Below are positions 1 to 9,742 of a stretch of DNA of 35,839 nucleotides, one piece after another. Positions within the stretch are counted from its first letter, which is position 1. Each line of letters starts with the position of its first letter. The DNA is taken from NCBI RefSeq assembly GCF_000276605.1, contig NZ_AKJX01000030.1:1-35839 (forward strand). The letters run 5' to 3'. The position numbers and the translations under genes were made by a program. The notes under the pieces are model-generated. The model was not told where the DNA came from. It was given only the letters and a program-made list of their open reading frames with translations, and did no database searches. The DNA is from Acidovorax sp. CF316 (GTDB lineage: Bacteria > Pseudomonadota > Gammaproteobacteria > Burkholderiales > Burkholderiaceae_C).

Positions 1-1147
1 CATCACGCCCAGGGGCATGTCCAGCGAGACGATCTTCCAGAGCGCGCGCGAGGCCTTGAGCCCACGCAGCAGCCAGTCCACCTGGGCGTTGCCGAAATAC
101 GCCGTGTCCGTACTTTCGCGGGCCTGCAGGTTGCTGCTGTTGCCACCCCGGTAGCTGCGCATGTCGGTCACGAACACGTCGAGCAGGGGCCCATAGGGGA
201 TACGCCGGTAGATGCGCTCGGCCTCGTCCTGCGCATGCCAGCGCATGGGCGCGTACTCCAGGAAGGCCCGGGTACCGCAGGCCTGCAGGATGCCCACCTG
301 CTTTTCGGTGTAGTCGCTCCACGGGCCCAGGTCCTTGGTGGGGGACCAGTTGTTGGTCACCTCGTGGTCGCTCCAGTTCCAGACCTGGGCGACCTCGGCG
401 TTGAATCGGCGCAGGGGTTCGTCCAGCAGGTTGTAGCTGTAGCAGCCGCGGAATTCTTCCAGGGTCTGCGCCGGTCGGGTGCGTGCTGGCGCCAGCGTAT
501 TGCGCCACACCTGGCCGCCCTCGACGGTCTTTTCGGCCTGCAGTGGCGTGGTGGCGTAGATCGTGTCGCCCGCGTGGATGAACAGGTCGGGCTCCGCCTG
601 GCGCATGGGTGTCGTACATGCGCATGCCGCCCATGTCGGGGTTGATGCCGAAGCCCTGGCCGCCCGTGTCGGCCGACCAGATGACGCGCACCTGGCGGCG
701 TGCGGCAGGGGCGCTCTGAAAGCGTCCCTGGGTCCAGCCACTCGATACCCGGGGGCGCGCGGCGTCCTGGAACTGCACGCGGTAGAAGATGGTCTGGTCA
801 GGTGGCAGCCCCGTGAGGTCCACGCGCGCGGTGTAGTCCGTCACGTCGAGCGCCATGGGGCCTGCAACGCAGCGGGGGTTGGCAAAACGGGGCGTCGTGT
901 CCCATTGCACGTGCATGCGCGATGGCCGGTCGGTGGCGCTCCAGACCATGGCGCGGTCACGTGCCACGTCGCCGCTCATGGTGCCCTTGGCCAGGGCAGG
1001 GCGGTGCGCTTCGGCAATGACCTGTGCCGGGCTTGCCTGTGCCCAGGCGTTTGCCGCCAGCCATGGCGATGCCAGGATGCCGCTGGCGCCTGCGACCGAG
1101 CGCAGGACGGCCCTTCGTCTCAGCGGCGACCCTTCCAGTATTGTCAT
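1..1147 (-). pseudogene. phoD: PhoD-type alkaline phosphatase/phosphodiesterase, frameshifted and cut by the window edge
   Basis: Translation from the ATG at 1147 gives a Tat-type signal peptide (LRRRAVLRSV followed by a hydrophobic stretch ending near ANAWAQA), then a PhoD N-terminal domain. It stays in frame for 180 codons. At 607-609 on the plus strand the run GGG has one base too many. Removing it lets the next frame continue as clear PhoD catalytic domain, with FIHAGDTIY and NWSDHEVTNNW metal-binding motifs and then FVTDMRSYRGG, to the left edge. PhoD enzymes are Tat-exported, metal-dependent phosphomono/diesterases that scavenge phosphate. No stop appears in either frame before the edge. 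The break is seen directly; whether it is a true inactivating mutation or a base-calling error in a short G run cannot be told here. The family assignment is firm, activity is doubtful. Confidence 0.85.
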
Positions 1148-1339
1148 TGCCGGTTTTCTCGCGGTGTCCACAGGGCCGCGGGCGCGAGATGTCACGGCGC
1201 AGGGCATACCTGGAACCGCCAGCTTAGGATACGAATATGGCGAATTGATGACAGACAGGCGTGCCGCCAGGCGCCATCCTGGGGAGCCGGGGTGTGTGCA
1301 GTTGCCATCGCACAGGCCCGTTCCGCAGGACAATACGCC
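1148..1339. other. Divergent intergenic region between phoD and the CYTH-CHAD gene
   Basis: These 192 bases must hold the start signals of both divergent genes. A somewhat AT-rich patch lies at about 1224-1252, but I cannot name a convincing -35/-10 pair for either direction, and I see no clear palindrome. Confidence 0.4.
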
Positions 1340-2839
1340 ATGGAAGTCGAATTCAAGTTCAGTATCCCGCCCAAGCGCCTGGCGGCCGTGAAGGCCGCCG
1401 CCCGGCGCGGTGCCTCCACCGCCATCCGGATGGAGGCGCGCTACTTCGATACCGCCGACAAGGCGCTGTCCTCGCGCGGCATCGCCCTGCGCCTGCGCAA
1501 CGAGGGCGGGCACTGGGTGCAGACCGTCAAGGCCATGGGCGATGGCCCGCTGGACCGCGAGGAACACAACGTCGGCCTCGACACCCCGCCAGCGCTGGCA
1601 CGCCCGGCCCTGCATGCGGGCACCAAGGCCGGCGAGCGTCTGCGCGAGGCGCTGGACAGCGCGCAGGGCCCGCTGCTGGAGACCTACCGCACCGAGATCG
1701 ACCGCACCCTGCGCAACCTGGCCTTTCGCGGCGGTGTCGTCGAACTCGCGTTCGACTTCGGCCGTATCGTGGCCCATGGCGGCACGCCGCAGGAAAAGCA
1801 GGCACCGGTGTGCGAGCTGGAGCTGGAACTCAAGGAGGGGCCGGTGGCCGGGCTCGTCGAAGTCGCCACCCAATGGGCGTCGCAGCATGACCTGGTGCTG
1901 AACACGGTCTCCAAGGCCGAGCGTGGCGAGCGGCTGCTGGCGGCCCAATGGGCCCGGCCGCCATCCAAGGCGCGGCCCATGGTGGCCGGCGGCAGGCGCC
2001 GGCAATTTCTCAAGGGGCAAGTGCTGCAGCGCGCGGTGCTCGCCAATTGCCTGGCGCAGATCCTGGCCAATGCCAGCGAGATCGTGGAGGGCTCGGCCGG
2101 CCAGGAGCATGTGCACCAGCTGCGCATCGGCATCCGCCGGCTGCGCACGGCGCTGCGTGAACTGGATGCGTTGGCGCCGGGCCGCTTCGACCCCGCCTGG
2201 GAGCTGCCGCTGGTGGAGGTGTTCCGGCGCCTGGGCCAGCTGCGCGACCGGGAACAGGCCCTGGACACCATCGGTGCCGAACTGCGCGAGGCCGGAGCCC
2301 CACCATCCGGCAAGCACGCCGCCACGGCCACGGCATCACTGCTGGACATCGTCGGCACGGCGGAATTCCAGGCGGTGCTGATCAGCCTCATGGGGTTCAC
2401 GGCCCAGAACCACGGGACGGCTGCGCAGGAAGACGGGGCCCTTGGCGCCGGCAAGGCGCGCCGCTACCTGCACCAGCGCCTGCAGGCCCTGTGCGCCAAG
2501 GCGCACAAGGATGCGCGCCGCTTCGGGTCGCTGTCGTTCGACGAGCAGCACCGCGTGCGCAAGCGTTTGAAGCGCCTGCGCTTCCTGGCCGAATTCGTGG
2601 CGCCCGCCATGGAAGGCGATGGCGGTGATTTTCTCGCCAGCCTGCAACCGGCCTTGTCGGCGCTGGGCCGGCTCAATGACGAGCAGGTGGCCAGCGCGCT
2701 GTACCGCAGTCTGGCAGACCAGGATCCAAAGGCCTGGTTCGGCGTGGGCTGGCTTGCAGCGCGGCGCCCGTCTTCGGTCAAGGCCACGAAGAAAGCCCTC
2801 TCCAGGGTGGGAGAGGTTCCGCGCTTTCGCAAGCGGTAG
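1340..2839 (+). CDS. CYTH-CHAD domain protein (inorganic triphosphatase YgiF-like)
   Basis: The start at 1340 is chosen because the CYTH signature EVEFKF (ExExK) is at the very N-terminus and an AGGA lies ten bases upstream; an open frame extends further left but is not protein-like. The 499-residue product has a CYTH domain (about residues 1-200), a tunnel-fold triphosphatase module using acidic and basic residues plus a divalent metal. A CHAD domain follows (about 230-490), a His-rich helical module, here with HQLRIGIRRLR and, near the end, KRLKRLRFLAEF. This fusion is typical of proteobacterial YgiF-like proteins that hydrolyse inorganic triphosphate; CHAD domains are known to bind polyphosphate. 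The gene ends ten bases from the convergent tolC-like gene, with no obvious hairpin terminator between them. Family is sure; the exact substrate is inferred from homologues. Confidence 0.88.
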   Translation: MEVEFKFSIPPKRLAAVKAAARRGASTAIRMEARYFDTADKALSSRGIALRLRNEGGHWVQTVKAMGDGPLDREEHNVGLDTPPALARPALHAGTKAGERLREALDSAQGPLLETYRTEIDRTLRNLAFRGGVVELAFDFGRIVAHGGTPQEKQAPVCELELELKEGPVAGLVEVATQWASQHDLVLNTVSKAERGERLLAAQWARPPSKARPMVAGGRRRQFLKGQVLQRAVLANCLAQILANASEIVEGSAGQEHVHQLRIGIRRLRTALRELDALAPGRFDPAWELPLVEVFRRLGQLRDREQALDTIGAELREAGAPPSGKHAATATASLLDIVGTAEFQAVLISLMGFTAQNHGTAAQEDGALGAGKARRYLHQRLQALCAKAHKDARRFGSLSFDEQHRVRKRLKRLRFLAEFVAPAMEGDGGDFLASLQPALSALGRLNDEQVASALYRSLADQDPKAWFGVGWLAARRPSSVKATKKALSRVGEVPRFRKR

Positions 2840-2848
2840 AGCCGCCCG

Positions 2849-4174
2849 TCAGGGCGTGAGCAGCGCGTTGATGGCCTGCACGTCTTCGATGGTGAGCGTG
2901 CCGGCGGCCTGGCGCAGCTTGAGCGTGCCCAGCAGCACGTTGTAGCGGGCCTGGGCCAGGTCGCGCTTGGTCTGGAACAGCTGGCTCTGGGCGTTGAGCA
3001 CGTCGATGTTGATGCGCACGCCCACCTGGTAGCCGAGCTTGTTGGCATCGAGCGCGCTCTGGCTCGAGGCCTCGGCGGCCTGCAGCGCCTGCACCTGGCC
3101 CTGGCCCGACTGCACGCCGAAGAAGGCGGCACGCGTGGCCTGGGCGACATTGCGGCGCGTGGTCTCCAGGTCGGCGCTGGCCTTCTCCTCGAGGGCCAGG
3201 GTTTCCTTGACGCGGTTCTGCACTGAGAAGCCGGCGAACAGCGGCAGGTTCAGGGCCAGGCCCACGCTGGCGTTGTTGGTGCGGCTGTTGATGCCCGGGG
3301 TGGTGATGGTGCCCGTGGGGTTGCGCTGGATGTTGTAGCCGGCCTGCAGGTCCACCGTGGGCAGGTGGCCGGTCTCGGCCTTCTTCGTTTCCAGGCGCGC
3401 GATGTCCAGCGCGATGGCCGCCTGGCGCACGCCGGGCTGCAGTTCGCGGGCCGTGTCCACCCAGGTGATGACGTTGTCGGGCTGCACGGGCGGCAGCTGC
3501 AGCGGCAGTGCCAGGGGCTTGGGCTGGGTGCCCGTGATGCCCACCAGCTGGTCGAGTGCCAGCTTCTTCACGCGCAGGTCGTTCTCGGCGGCGATCTCCT
3601 GGGCAATGACCAGGTCGTAGCGGGCCTGGGCTTCGCGCGAATCGGTCACCGTGGAGGTGCCGACCTCGAAATTGCGCTTGGCCGAAGCCAGTTGTTCGGA
3701 CACGGCGGCCTTCTGCGCCTGCACGAAGGTCAGGGTGTCCTGCGCGGCCAGCACGTCGAAATAGGCCTGGCTCACGCGCACCAGCAGGTCCTGGCTGGCC
3801 GCGTCGAGCTGGGCCTGGGCCACGTCCACGCCGCGCTGGGCCTGTTCCAGGTTGATGCGGTTGGCCGGGCGGTACAGGGGCTGCGAGGCATTCACGCCCA
3901 GGGTCTGGGTGGTGGCGGTGCGCTCGATGGGCGGGCGGCTCACATCGGTGTTGGCGCGCGAGACACCGGCCGACAGGCCGGCGCTGGGCAGCAGGCCGGC
4001 ACGGGCCTGGTCGGCCCTGCGGGCCGAAGCGTCCAGCTGCAGCCGGGCCGACTGCCAGGCCGTGTCATAGGTGCGCGCAGACTCCAACAGCTCCGTCAGG
4101 CTCTGGGCCTGTGCGGGTACACACAGGGCAGCGCCCAGCGCCAGTGACAGGGGGAGTAGCCGGAACGAAGTCAT
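2849..4174 (-). CDS. TolC-family outer membrane efflux channel
   Basis: The 441-residue protein starts with a Sec signal peptide (ends near PAQAQS) and has the two-fold repeated heptad-rich coiled-coil pattern of TolC proteins, for example DLLVRVSQAYFDVLAAQ in the first half and NVAQATRAAFFGVQ in the second. TolC trimers form an outer membrane barrel with a periplasmic alpha-helical tunnel that docks onto RND or ABC pumps. It is the last gene of the minus-strand group that begins with the TetR regulator and RND pump, so it could be the outer membrane partner of that pump. The 53-base gap to the rhodanese gene allows co-transcription. It could equally serve several pumps, as TolC does in enterics. 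Confidence 0.92.
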   Translation of the reverse strand: MTSFRLLPLSLALGAALCVPAQAQSLTELLESARTYDTAWQSARLQLDASARRADQARAGLLPSAGLSAGVSRANTDVSRPPIERTATTQTLGVNASQPLYRPANRINLEQAQRGVDVAQAQLDAASQDLLVRVSQAYFDVLAAQDTLTFVQAQKAAVSEQLASAKRNFEVGTSTVTDSREAQARYDLVIAQEIAAENDLRVKKLALDQLVGITGTQPKPLALPLQLPPVQPDNVITWVDTARELQPGVRQAAIALDIARLETKKAETGHLPTVDLQAGYNIQRNPTGTITTPGINSRTNNASVGLALNLPLFAGFSVQNRVKETLALEEKASADLETTRRNVAQATRAAFFGVQSGQGQVQALQAAEASSQSALDANKLGYQVGVRINIDVLNAQSQLFQTKRDLAQARYNVLLGTLKLRQAAGTLTIEDVQAINALLTP

Positions 4175-4227
4175 GGATGCCTTTCAGGAATATCTGCATG
4201 TCGGGTGGGACGAAGGAGACGGGGGCT

Positions 4228-4581
4228 TCAATAGCGGGGAACGGCCGGGTCGTTCTCATGCGACCAGGCGTCGATGCCACCGCTGATGTTGGCCAGCCGC
4301 TCGAAACCCTGCTGCTCCAGGAACGCCGCTACGCGCAGGCTGCGGGCGCCGTGGTGGCACAGGCAGGCAATCGGCGTGCCCGCGTCGCGGGCGGCATCGA
4401 GTTCGGCCAGGCGGCCCGTGAGCTGCCCCATGGGGATGGCCACCAGCTCGAAACCGTCAGCGCGCACGCTGGCCGTCTGCAGTTCCCAGGGCTCGCGCAC
4501 ATCCAGCACCACGGGCCGGCTGCCATCGGGGGCGGTGGCGAACCAGGCGGCGAGTTGGGCGGGGCGGATGTGCTCGATCAT
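4228..4581 (-). CDS. Single-domain rhodanese-like protein
   Basis: A 117-residue single rhodanese domain. The active-site loop reads CLCHHGARS, giving the CxxGxRS form with the catalytic cysteine (about residue 75) that carries a persulfide in sulfurtransferases. The N-terminal VLDVREPWE and C-terminal ISGGIDAW motifs are also standard. There is no signal peptide, so it is cytoplasmic. The start is supported by GGAG about nine bases upstream on the minus strand. The gene lies between the Pcm-like methyltransferase and the TolC-type channel, a neighbourhood I know from Burkholderiales genomes. Its physiological sulfur acceptor is unknown. Confidence 0.88.
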   Translation of the reverse strand: MIEHIRPAQLAAWFATAPDGSRPVVLDVREPWELQTASVRADGFELVAIPMGQLTGRLAELDAARDAGTPIACLCHHGARSLRVAAFLEQQGFERLANISGGIDAWSHENDPAVPRY

Positions 4582-4605
4582 GCAAAAAACTCCAGAAAAG
4601 GCGGA

Positions 4606-5316
4606 TCAGAAAGTGAAGCCGGAGGGCTCGGGGAAGTTCACCAGGCGCGGCGCGATGGTGTCCCAGGGCGAAGTGGTGTCGAAGCGGTCGCCGGTGCGGC
4701 GGGTCAGGGTGAAACGCATCACGGGCTCGCTGCCCACGATGGCGCCCAGGCGGCCGCCATCGCGCAGTTGCGAGAGCAGGGCGGCAGGCACTTCGGCCAC
4801 CGAGCCGCTGAGCACGATCACGTCGAAGGTGCCGTCGCCAGCGCCGTGCGAGCCATCGGCCAGGCGCACTTCTGCGTTCTGCACGCCGGCGCTCAGCAGG
4901 TTCTCGCGCGCCATCTCGGCCAGCTCGGGCACGATCTCGAGCGTCACCACCTGCTGCGCGCGGGCGGCCAGCAAGGCGGCCATGTAGCCCGAGCCGGCGC
5001 CGATTTCGAGCACGCGGTCGGTCGGCTTGATCGCCAGGTCCTGCAGGATGCGCGCTTCCACGCGCGGCTGCAGCATGCTGTGGCCGGCGCGCACGGCGTC
5101 TTCGGCATCGCTGCCCTGCAGGGGCACCTCGATGTCCATGAAGGCCATGCTGCGGTAGGCCGGGGGCACGAATTCCTCGCGGCGGGCCACGGCCAGCAGG
5201 TCCAGCACGTCGGCGTCGAGCACGTTCCAGGGGCGGATCTGCTGCTCGATCATGTTGTAGCGGGCCTGGGCGACGGGGTCGCTGGTGTTGGCAGACGTGT
5301 TCAATGGCATGTTCAT
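4606..5316 (-). CDS. Pcm-like (protein-L-isoaspartate O-methyltransferase family) protein
   Basis: The 236-residue protein has the Rossmann S-adenosylmethionine site VLEIGAGSGYMAALLA and the overall Pcm layout. Canonical Pcm enzymes, which repair isoaspartyl residues, carry an active-site segment ISQP with a key serine. Here the corresponding segment reads SMLQPR, so that serine is not conserved, and the later VTAAA-type strand is replaced by VLSGSVAEVP. It therefore belongs to the betaproteobacterial Pcm-like group encoded next to rhodanese and tolC genes, and isoaspartyl repair should not be assumed. It lies 24 bases upstream of the rhodanese gene and 22 bases downstream of the RND permease gene on the same strand. 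An in-frame N-terminal MNMPLNTSANTS stretch precedes the domain and makes the exact start slightly uncertain. Confidence 0.82.
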   Translation of the reverse strand: MNMPLNTSANTSDPVAQARYNMIEQQIRPWNVLDADVLDLLAVARREEFVPPAYRSMAFMDIEVPLQGSDAEDAVRAGHSMLQPRVEARILQDLAIKPTDRVLEIGAGSGYMAALLAARAQQVVTLEIVPELAEMARENLLSAGVQNAEVRLADGSHGAGDGTFDVIVLSGSVAEVPAALLSQLRDGGRLGAIVGSEPVMRFTLTRRTGDRFDTTSPWDTIAPRLVNFPEPSGFTF

Positions 5317-5338
5317 GGGGTTCTCCGTGGGGCGGGTG

Positions 5339-8300
5339 TCAGGACAAACCCTCGATTTTACGGGCCTCTGGGGTTGCCCGGCCGCGACTCATGCGCGCCA
5401 GGGCCCAGCGCGCCAGATCGTCCATGTAGCAATACACCACCGGTACCACCACCAGGGTGAGCAGCGAGGAGGTGATGACCCCCCCGATCACGGCCTGGCC
5501 CATGGGGGCGCGCTGCTCGGAACCCTCGGACAGCGCGAAGGCCAGCGGCACCATGCCGAAGATCATGGCCAGCGTGGTCATGAGGATGGGGCGCAGCCGT
5601 ACGCGGGCGGCCAGCAGCAGCGCGTCGGCACGGGGCAGGCCGGGCACGGTGGCGCCGGTATCGTCGGTGTGCTCCTCACGGGCGCGGATGGCAAAGTCGA
5701 CCAGCAGGATGGCGTTCTTGGTCACCAGGCCCATGAGCATCACCACGCCGATGATGGAGAACATCGACAGGGTGGAGCGGAACATCATCAGCGCCAGTAC
5801 CACGCCGATCAGCGTGAGCGGCAGCGAGGTCATGAGTGCCAGCGGCTGCAGAAAACTGCGGAACTGGCTGGCCAGGATCATGTAGATGAAGACGATGGCC
5901 AGCACCAGGGCCGAGATGGCGTAGCCGAAGGATTCGGCCATGTTCTTGGTGGAGCCGCCGAACTGGTAGCGGTAGCCGGGCGGGAAGTTGACTTCTTCCA
6001 GCGCCTTCTTGATGTCGGCCGACACCTCACCGGCCGAACGCTGCGACACGTTGGCGTTGATGGCCACCTCGCGCGTCAGGTCGCGGCGGTTGATCTGGTT
6101 GGCGCCGGTCGATTCGGTCACGCTGGCCACCTGGTTCAGGCGCACGATGCGGGTGGTGCCATCGGCGCTGCTCATGGCAAAGGGCAGACGCTCCAGGTCC
6201 TGCGGGGCGGTGCGGGCTTCGGGCGCCAGGCGCACGTTCACGTCGTAGGTCTGGTCGTCGGGCGCGCGCCAGTTGCCCACCGTGGTGCCGGCCACCAGGG
6301 TGCGCAGCGATGCCGCCATCTGCGCCACCGACAGGCCCAGGTCAGACGCCGCATCGCGCTTGATATCGAGGGCGATCACCGGCTTGTTGGGCTTGGCACT
6401 GGTGTCGAGATCCACCAGGCCCGGGATGCCGCGGATCTTCCCGGTCACGGTGGCCGTCAGGCGTTCGAGCTCCTGCAGGTCCGGGCCCTGCAGCGAGAAC
6501 TCCACCTGCTTCTGGCCGCCCACGGCGTCGAGCAGGCCTACGTGGGTGACGGTGATGCCGGGCACGGTCTTCAGGCGCTCGCGCAGCACGTCGGACATGG
6601 CGTCCACGCTGCGGCTGCGGTCCTTGCGGTCCACCAGGCGCACGTAGATGTTGGCGTAGATCTTGCCCTGGGCGTTGCCGGTGTTGATGGTGGACAGCGT
6701 GTAGCGCACCTCGGGCATCTCGTGCAGGATGGCCTCCACCTGGGCGGCCTTGGCCTCAGTGGCCTCGAGCGAGGAGCCCACGGGCGTGTAGAAATTGATC
6801 GAGGTCTCGGAGAAGTCCGCCTTGGGCACGAACTCGGTGCCCAGCAGCGGCACCATGAAGATGCTCAGCACGAAGATGGCCAGCGCAATCGCCATGGTGG
6901 TCAGCTTGTGCACCAGCGACCAGCGCAGGATGTGCTGGTAGCCCTCGGCCAGAGCGTCGGTGGCGCGGTCGAACCAGCCCGTGACCCGTCCGATGGTCTT
7001 GTCGTAGAAGGTGACGGGCTCCGTCTTCTGGCCATGGCTGTGGATGCTCGGGTCGTGCCAGATGCTCGACAGCATCGGATCGAGCGTGAAGCTCACGAAC
7101 ATCGAGATCATCACCGCCGCGACGATGGTGATGCCGAACTCGTGGAAGAACTTGCCGATGATGCCGCCCATGAAGCCGATGGGCATGAACACCGCCACGA
7201 TGGAGAGGGTGGTGGCCAGCACGGCCAGGCCGATCTCCTGCGTGCCGTCCATGGCCGCGTTGTAGGCGGACTTGCCCATCTGCACGTGGCGCACGATGTT
7301 CTCGCGCACCACGATGGCATCGTCGATCAAGAGACCCACGCACAGGCTCAGCGCCATCAGCGTGATCATGTTGATGGTGAAGCCGAACATGTTCATGAAC
7401 AGGAAGGTGCCGATCAGCGCGATCGGCAGGGTCAGCCCCGTGATCACCGTGGAGCGCCAGGAGTTCAGGAACAAAAAGACGATCAGCACCGTGAGGATGG
7501 CGCCCTCGACCAGCGTCTGCCGCACATTGTTCACCGCCACGCGGATCGGGCGGGCGCTGTCGCCAATGGTTTCCAGGCGCACCCCGGGCGGCAGCTGGTT
7601 GCGCAGTTCGACGACGGCAGCATTCAGGCCGTCCACCACCTCGATGGTGTTCTCGCCCTGCGACTTCTGCACCGACAGCAGCAGCGTGCGCTGGCCGTTG
7701 TACAAGGCCAGGCTTTCCACTTCCTGGGCGCCGTCGTTGACGCGCGCCACCTGGTCCAGGCGCACGGGGGCACCGTTCTTGCGCGCCACGATGATGCGGC
7801 CGAAGTCCTCGGGGCGCTCCATGCGGGCGTCGATCTGCACCACGCGCTCCTGCGCCAGCGAGCGGATGGCGCCCACGGGCAGGTCCTGGTTCTCGTTGCG
7901 CACGGCATTCGCCACCTGGTCGGGCGTGACGCCGAAGGCCTCCAGTGCCTGCGGGTTCAGGTAGATGTTGATCTCGCGCTTGGTGGCGCCCACCAGGTTC
8001 ACGGCGCCCACGCCGCGCACGTTCTCCAGGCGCTTCTTGAGGATCTGCTCGGCCCAGGTGGTCAGCTCCACCGCGCTGCGCGTGGCGGCGCCGTCCTTGG
8101 CGGCCTTGTCGTCAGGCAGCACGGCCAGCGACCACACGGCACGGCTGGCAGGGTCGAAGCGCAGCACGCGTGGCTCCTTGACCTCGGTGCGCAGCAGGGG
8201 GCGCACGGTGGCCACCTTCTCGCGCACGTCCTCGGCGGCCTTGCGGCCATCGATGTGCAGCTGGAACTCGATGATGACGACGGTCATGCCCTCGTAGCTG

Positions 8301-8548
8301 CGCGAGGTCAGGGCGTTGATGCCGGCAATCGAGTTGACGCCTTCCTCGATCTTCTTGGTGACCTCGCTCTCGACGATCTCGGGCGATGCGCCGGGGTAGT
8401 CCACCGTGACCACCACCACCGGAAAGTCGATGTTGGGAAACTGGTCGACCTTCAGGCGCTGGTACGAAAACAGGCCGAGCACCACGATGGCGAGCATCAC
8501 CATGGTGGCGAACACCGGGTTCTTGAGACTGACCTTGGTGAACCACAT
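5339..8548 (-). CDS. RND efflux permease (HAE1/AcrB type)
   Basis: The 1069-residue length, the N-terminus [19 protein letters not shown] and twelve predicted membrane helices with two large periplasmic loops match proton-driven RND drug pumps. The proton relay is intact: paired aspartates in [17 protein letters not shown] (helix 4) and a lysine in [16 protein letters not shown] (helix 10). These inner-membrane trimers export amphipathic compounds in exchange for protons. The gene starts six bases after the adaptor gene stops, so the two are translationally linked, and the TetR gene lies first in the same operon. The substrate cannot be read from the sequence. The complementary strand has a very long open frame over the same region, which I regard as a high-GC shadow. 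Confidence 0.95.
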   Translation of the reverse strand: MWFTKVSLKNPVFATMVMLAIVVLGLFSYQRLKVDQFPNIDFPVVVVTVDYPGASPEIVESEVTKKIEEGVNSIAGINALTSRSYEGMTVVIIEFQLHIDGRKAAEDVREKVATVRPLLRTEVKEPRVLRFDPASRAVWSLAVLPDDKAAKDGAATRSAVELTTWAEQILKKRLENVRGVGAVNLVGATKREINIYLNPQALEAFGVTPDQVANAVRNENQDLPVGAIRSLAQERVVQIDARMERPEDFGRIIVARKNGAPVRLDQVARVNDGAQEVESLALYNGQRTLLLSVQKSQGENTIEVVDGLNAAVVELRNQLPPGVRLETIGDSARPIRVAVNNVRQTLVEGAILTVLIVFLFLNSWRSTVITGLTLPIALIGTFLFMNMFGFTINMITLMALSLCVGLLIDDAIVVRENIVRHVQMGKSAYNAAMDGTQEIGLAVLATTLSIVAVFMPIGFMGGIIGKFFHEFGITIVAAVMISMFVSFTLDPMLSSIWHDPSIHSHGQKTEPVTFYDKTIGRVTGWFDRATDALAEGYQHILRWSLVHKLTTMAIALAIFVLSIFMVPLLGTEFVPKADFSETSINFYTPVGSSLEATEAKAAQVEAILHEMPEVRYTLSTINTGNAQGKIYANIYVRLVDRKDRSRSVDAMSDVLRERLKTVPGITVTHVGLLDAVGGQKQVEFSLQGPDLQELERLTATVTGKIRGIPGLVDLDTSAKPNKPVIALDIKRDAASDLGLSVAQMAASLRTLVAGTTVGNWRAPDDQTYDVNVRLAPEARTAPQDLERLPFAMSSADGTTRIVRLNQVASVTESTGANQINRRDLTREVAINANVSQRSAGEVSADIKKALEEVNFPPGYRYQFGGSTKNMAESFGYAISALVLAIVFIYMILASQFRSFLQPLALMTSLPLTLIGVVLALMMFRSTLSMFSIIGVVMLMGLVTKNAILLVDFAIRAREEHTDDTGATVPGLPRADALLLAARVRLRPILMTTLAMIFGMVPLAFALSEGSEQRAPMGQAVIGGVITSSLLTLVVVPVVYCYMDDLARWALARMSRGRATPEARKIEGLS

Positions 8549-8554
8549 GGCGGG

Positions 8555-9739
8555 TCAGGGCGCGGGGCGCGTTGCAGGGGCGGAGGCCGCAGCCACGGGA
8601 GCGGAAGGCGTTGCCGCCGTGGTGACGGCAGTGCCTTCGCGCAGCTGGCCCATGCGGCCGGAGACCACCACCGTGCCTTCGGGTGCGCCTTCGACGGCAA
8701 CCAGGGTCTGGCCATCGACCACGGCGCGCGCGCCCGTCTTGACCGGCAGGTAGGCCACCTTGCCATCGCGCACCGCCTGGATGTAGGGCGCGGGCTTGTC
8801 GGTGCGCACCGCATCGAGCGGCACGGTCAGCACGTCGGCACGGCCGGTGTCCAGCAGGCCCTGCACGAACAGGCCCTGGCGCAGCGCGGGCGCACCGCGG
8901 TTCTGCGCGATGGCCAGGTACACAGGTACCGTGCGGCTACCGGCCTGGGCGCTGGGGTTGATGCGCGCCACCGTGGCCACCACGGGCTCGGCGCTGCCTT
9001 CGATCTGCAGCTGCGCCCTCTGGCCCACGCGCACGGCCAGCGAGTCGGCCGGGCTCAGTAGGGCTTCGAGCTCCAGGCGCGAGAGGTCAACGACTTCCAG
9101 CACGCGGCCATCGATGGGCATGCGCTCGCCGGGCTGGGCCAGGCGCTGCGATACCTGCCCCGTGATGGGGCTGCGCAGCACGGTGTCTTCCAGCGACTTT
9201 TTGGCCACGTCGGCGGCGGCCAGCGCAGCGCGGTAGGTCGACTGGGCCGATTCCAGGCTGGCCTGCGAGGTGACGAGCGCCGTGGCCGAGATGAAGCCCT
9301 GGTTCACCAGCGCCTGGTTGTTGGTGACCGTGCGCTGGTTGATGTCCACCTGCGCCCGGGCGGCGTCGGCCTGCTGCTGCGCCTGGCGCAGGCGGGCCTG
9401 GGATTCGGTGGCGTCGATGCGGGCCAGCACCTGGCCGGCGCGCACGCTGTCGCCTTCACGCACCGTGAGGCCCTGCAGTTCGCCCGCCACCCGCGCCTTG
9501 ACCATGGCCGATTCGGTGGCGCGCAGCGAGCCGGACACGGGCACGCCCAGCACCAGGCTCCTGCGCACCACGCCCACCAGTTCGCTGGCGGCCAGCTGCA
9601 TGGGCGCCTCGGCGCGCTGGCTGGCGGCCTGTGCCAGGGCTTTTTGCTGCTGCTGGCGTGCGGCCATGGCGCGCCATGCACCACCGCCCACCAGCACGAC
9701 GACGGCGGCCGCAGCCAGCCAGGGAATCCAGCGTTTCAT
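8555..9739 (-). CDS. RND efflux periplasmic adaptor (membrane fusion protein)
   Basis: The 394-residue protein has an N-terminal membrane anchor (IPWLAAAAVVVLVGGGAW). It continues with a lipoyl half-motif around VREGDSVRAGQVLARID, an alpha-helical hairpin (roughly residues 105-165), the second lipoyl half around VLRSPITGQVSQRLAQPGE, then beta-barrel and membrane-proximal domains and an Ala/Pro-rich tail. Adaptors of this type bridge the RND permease to a TolC-type channel. It starts three bases after the TetR stop codon, indicating one transcript. The anchor has no lipobox cysteine, so it is probably a membrane-anchored rather than lipidated adaptor. Confidence 0.93.
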   Translation of the reverse strand: MKRWIPWLAAAAVVVLVGGGAWRAMAARQQQQKALAQAASQRAEAPMQLAASELVGVVRRSLVLGVPVSGSLRATESAMVKARVAGELQGLTVREGDSVRAGQVLARIDATESQARLRQAQQQADAARAQVDINQRTVTNNQALVNQGFISATALVTSQASLESAQSTYRAALAAADVAKKSLEDTVLRSPITGQVSQRLAQPGERMPIDGRVLEVVDLSRLELEALLSPADSLAVRVGQRAQLQIEGSAEPVVATVARINPSAQAGSRTVPVYLAIAQNRGAPALRQGLFVQGLLDTGRADVLTVPLDAVRTDKPAPYIQAVRDGKVAYLPVKTGARAVVDGQTLVAVEGAPEGTVVVSGRMGQLREGTAVTTAATPSAPVAAASAPATRPAP

Positions 9740-9742
9740 GGG

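Noticed and set aside
563..1339. N-terminal extension of the CYTH-CHAD reading frame
   Set aside because: It would overlap the divergent phoD gene in antisense, and the CYTH signature starts exactly at the ATG at 1340 with a ribosome binding site.
5285..9061. Very long plus-strand open frame (1258 codons) opposite the RND permease and adaptor
   Set aside because: It is a high-GC shadow: His/Gly/Asp-rich low-complexity translation with no domain, lying antisense to two clearly conserved proteins.
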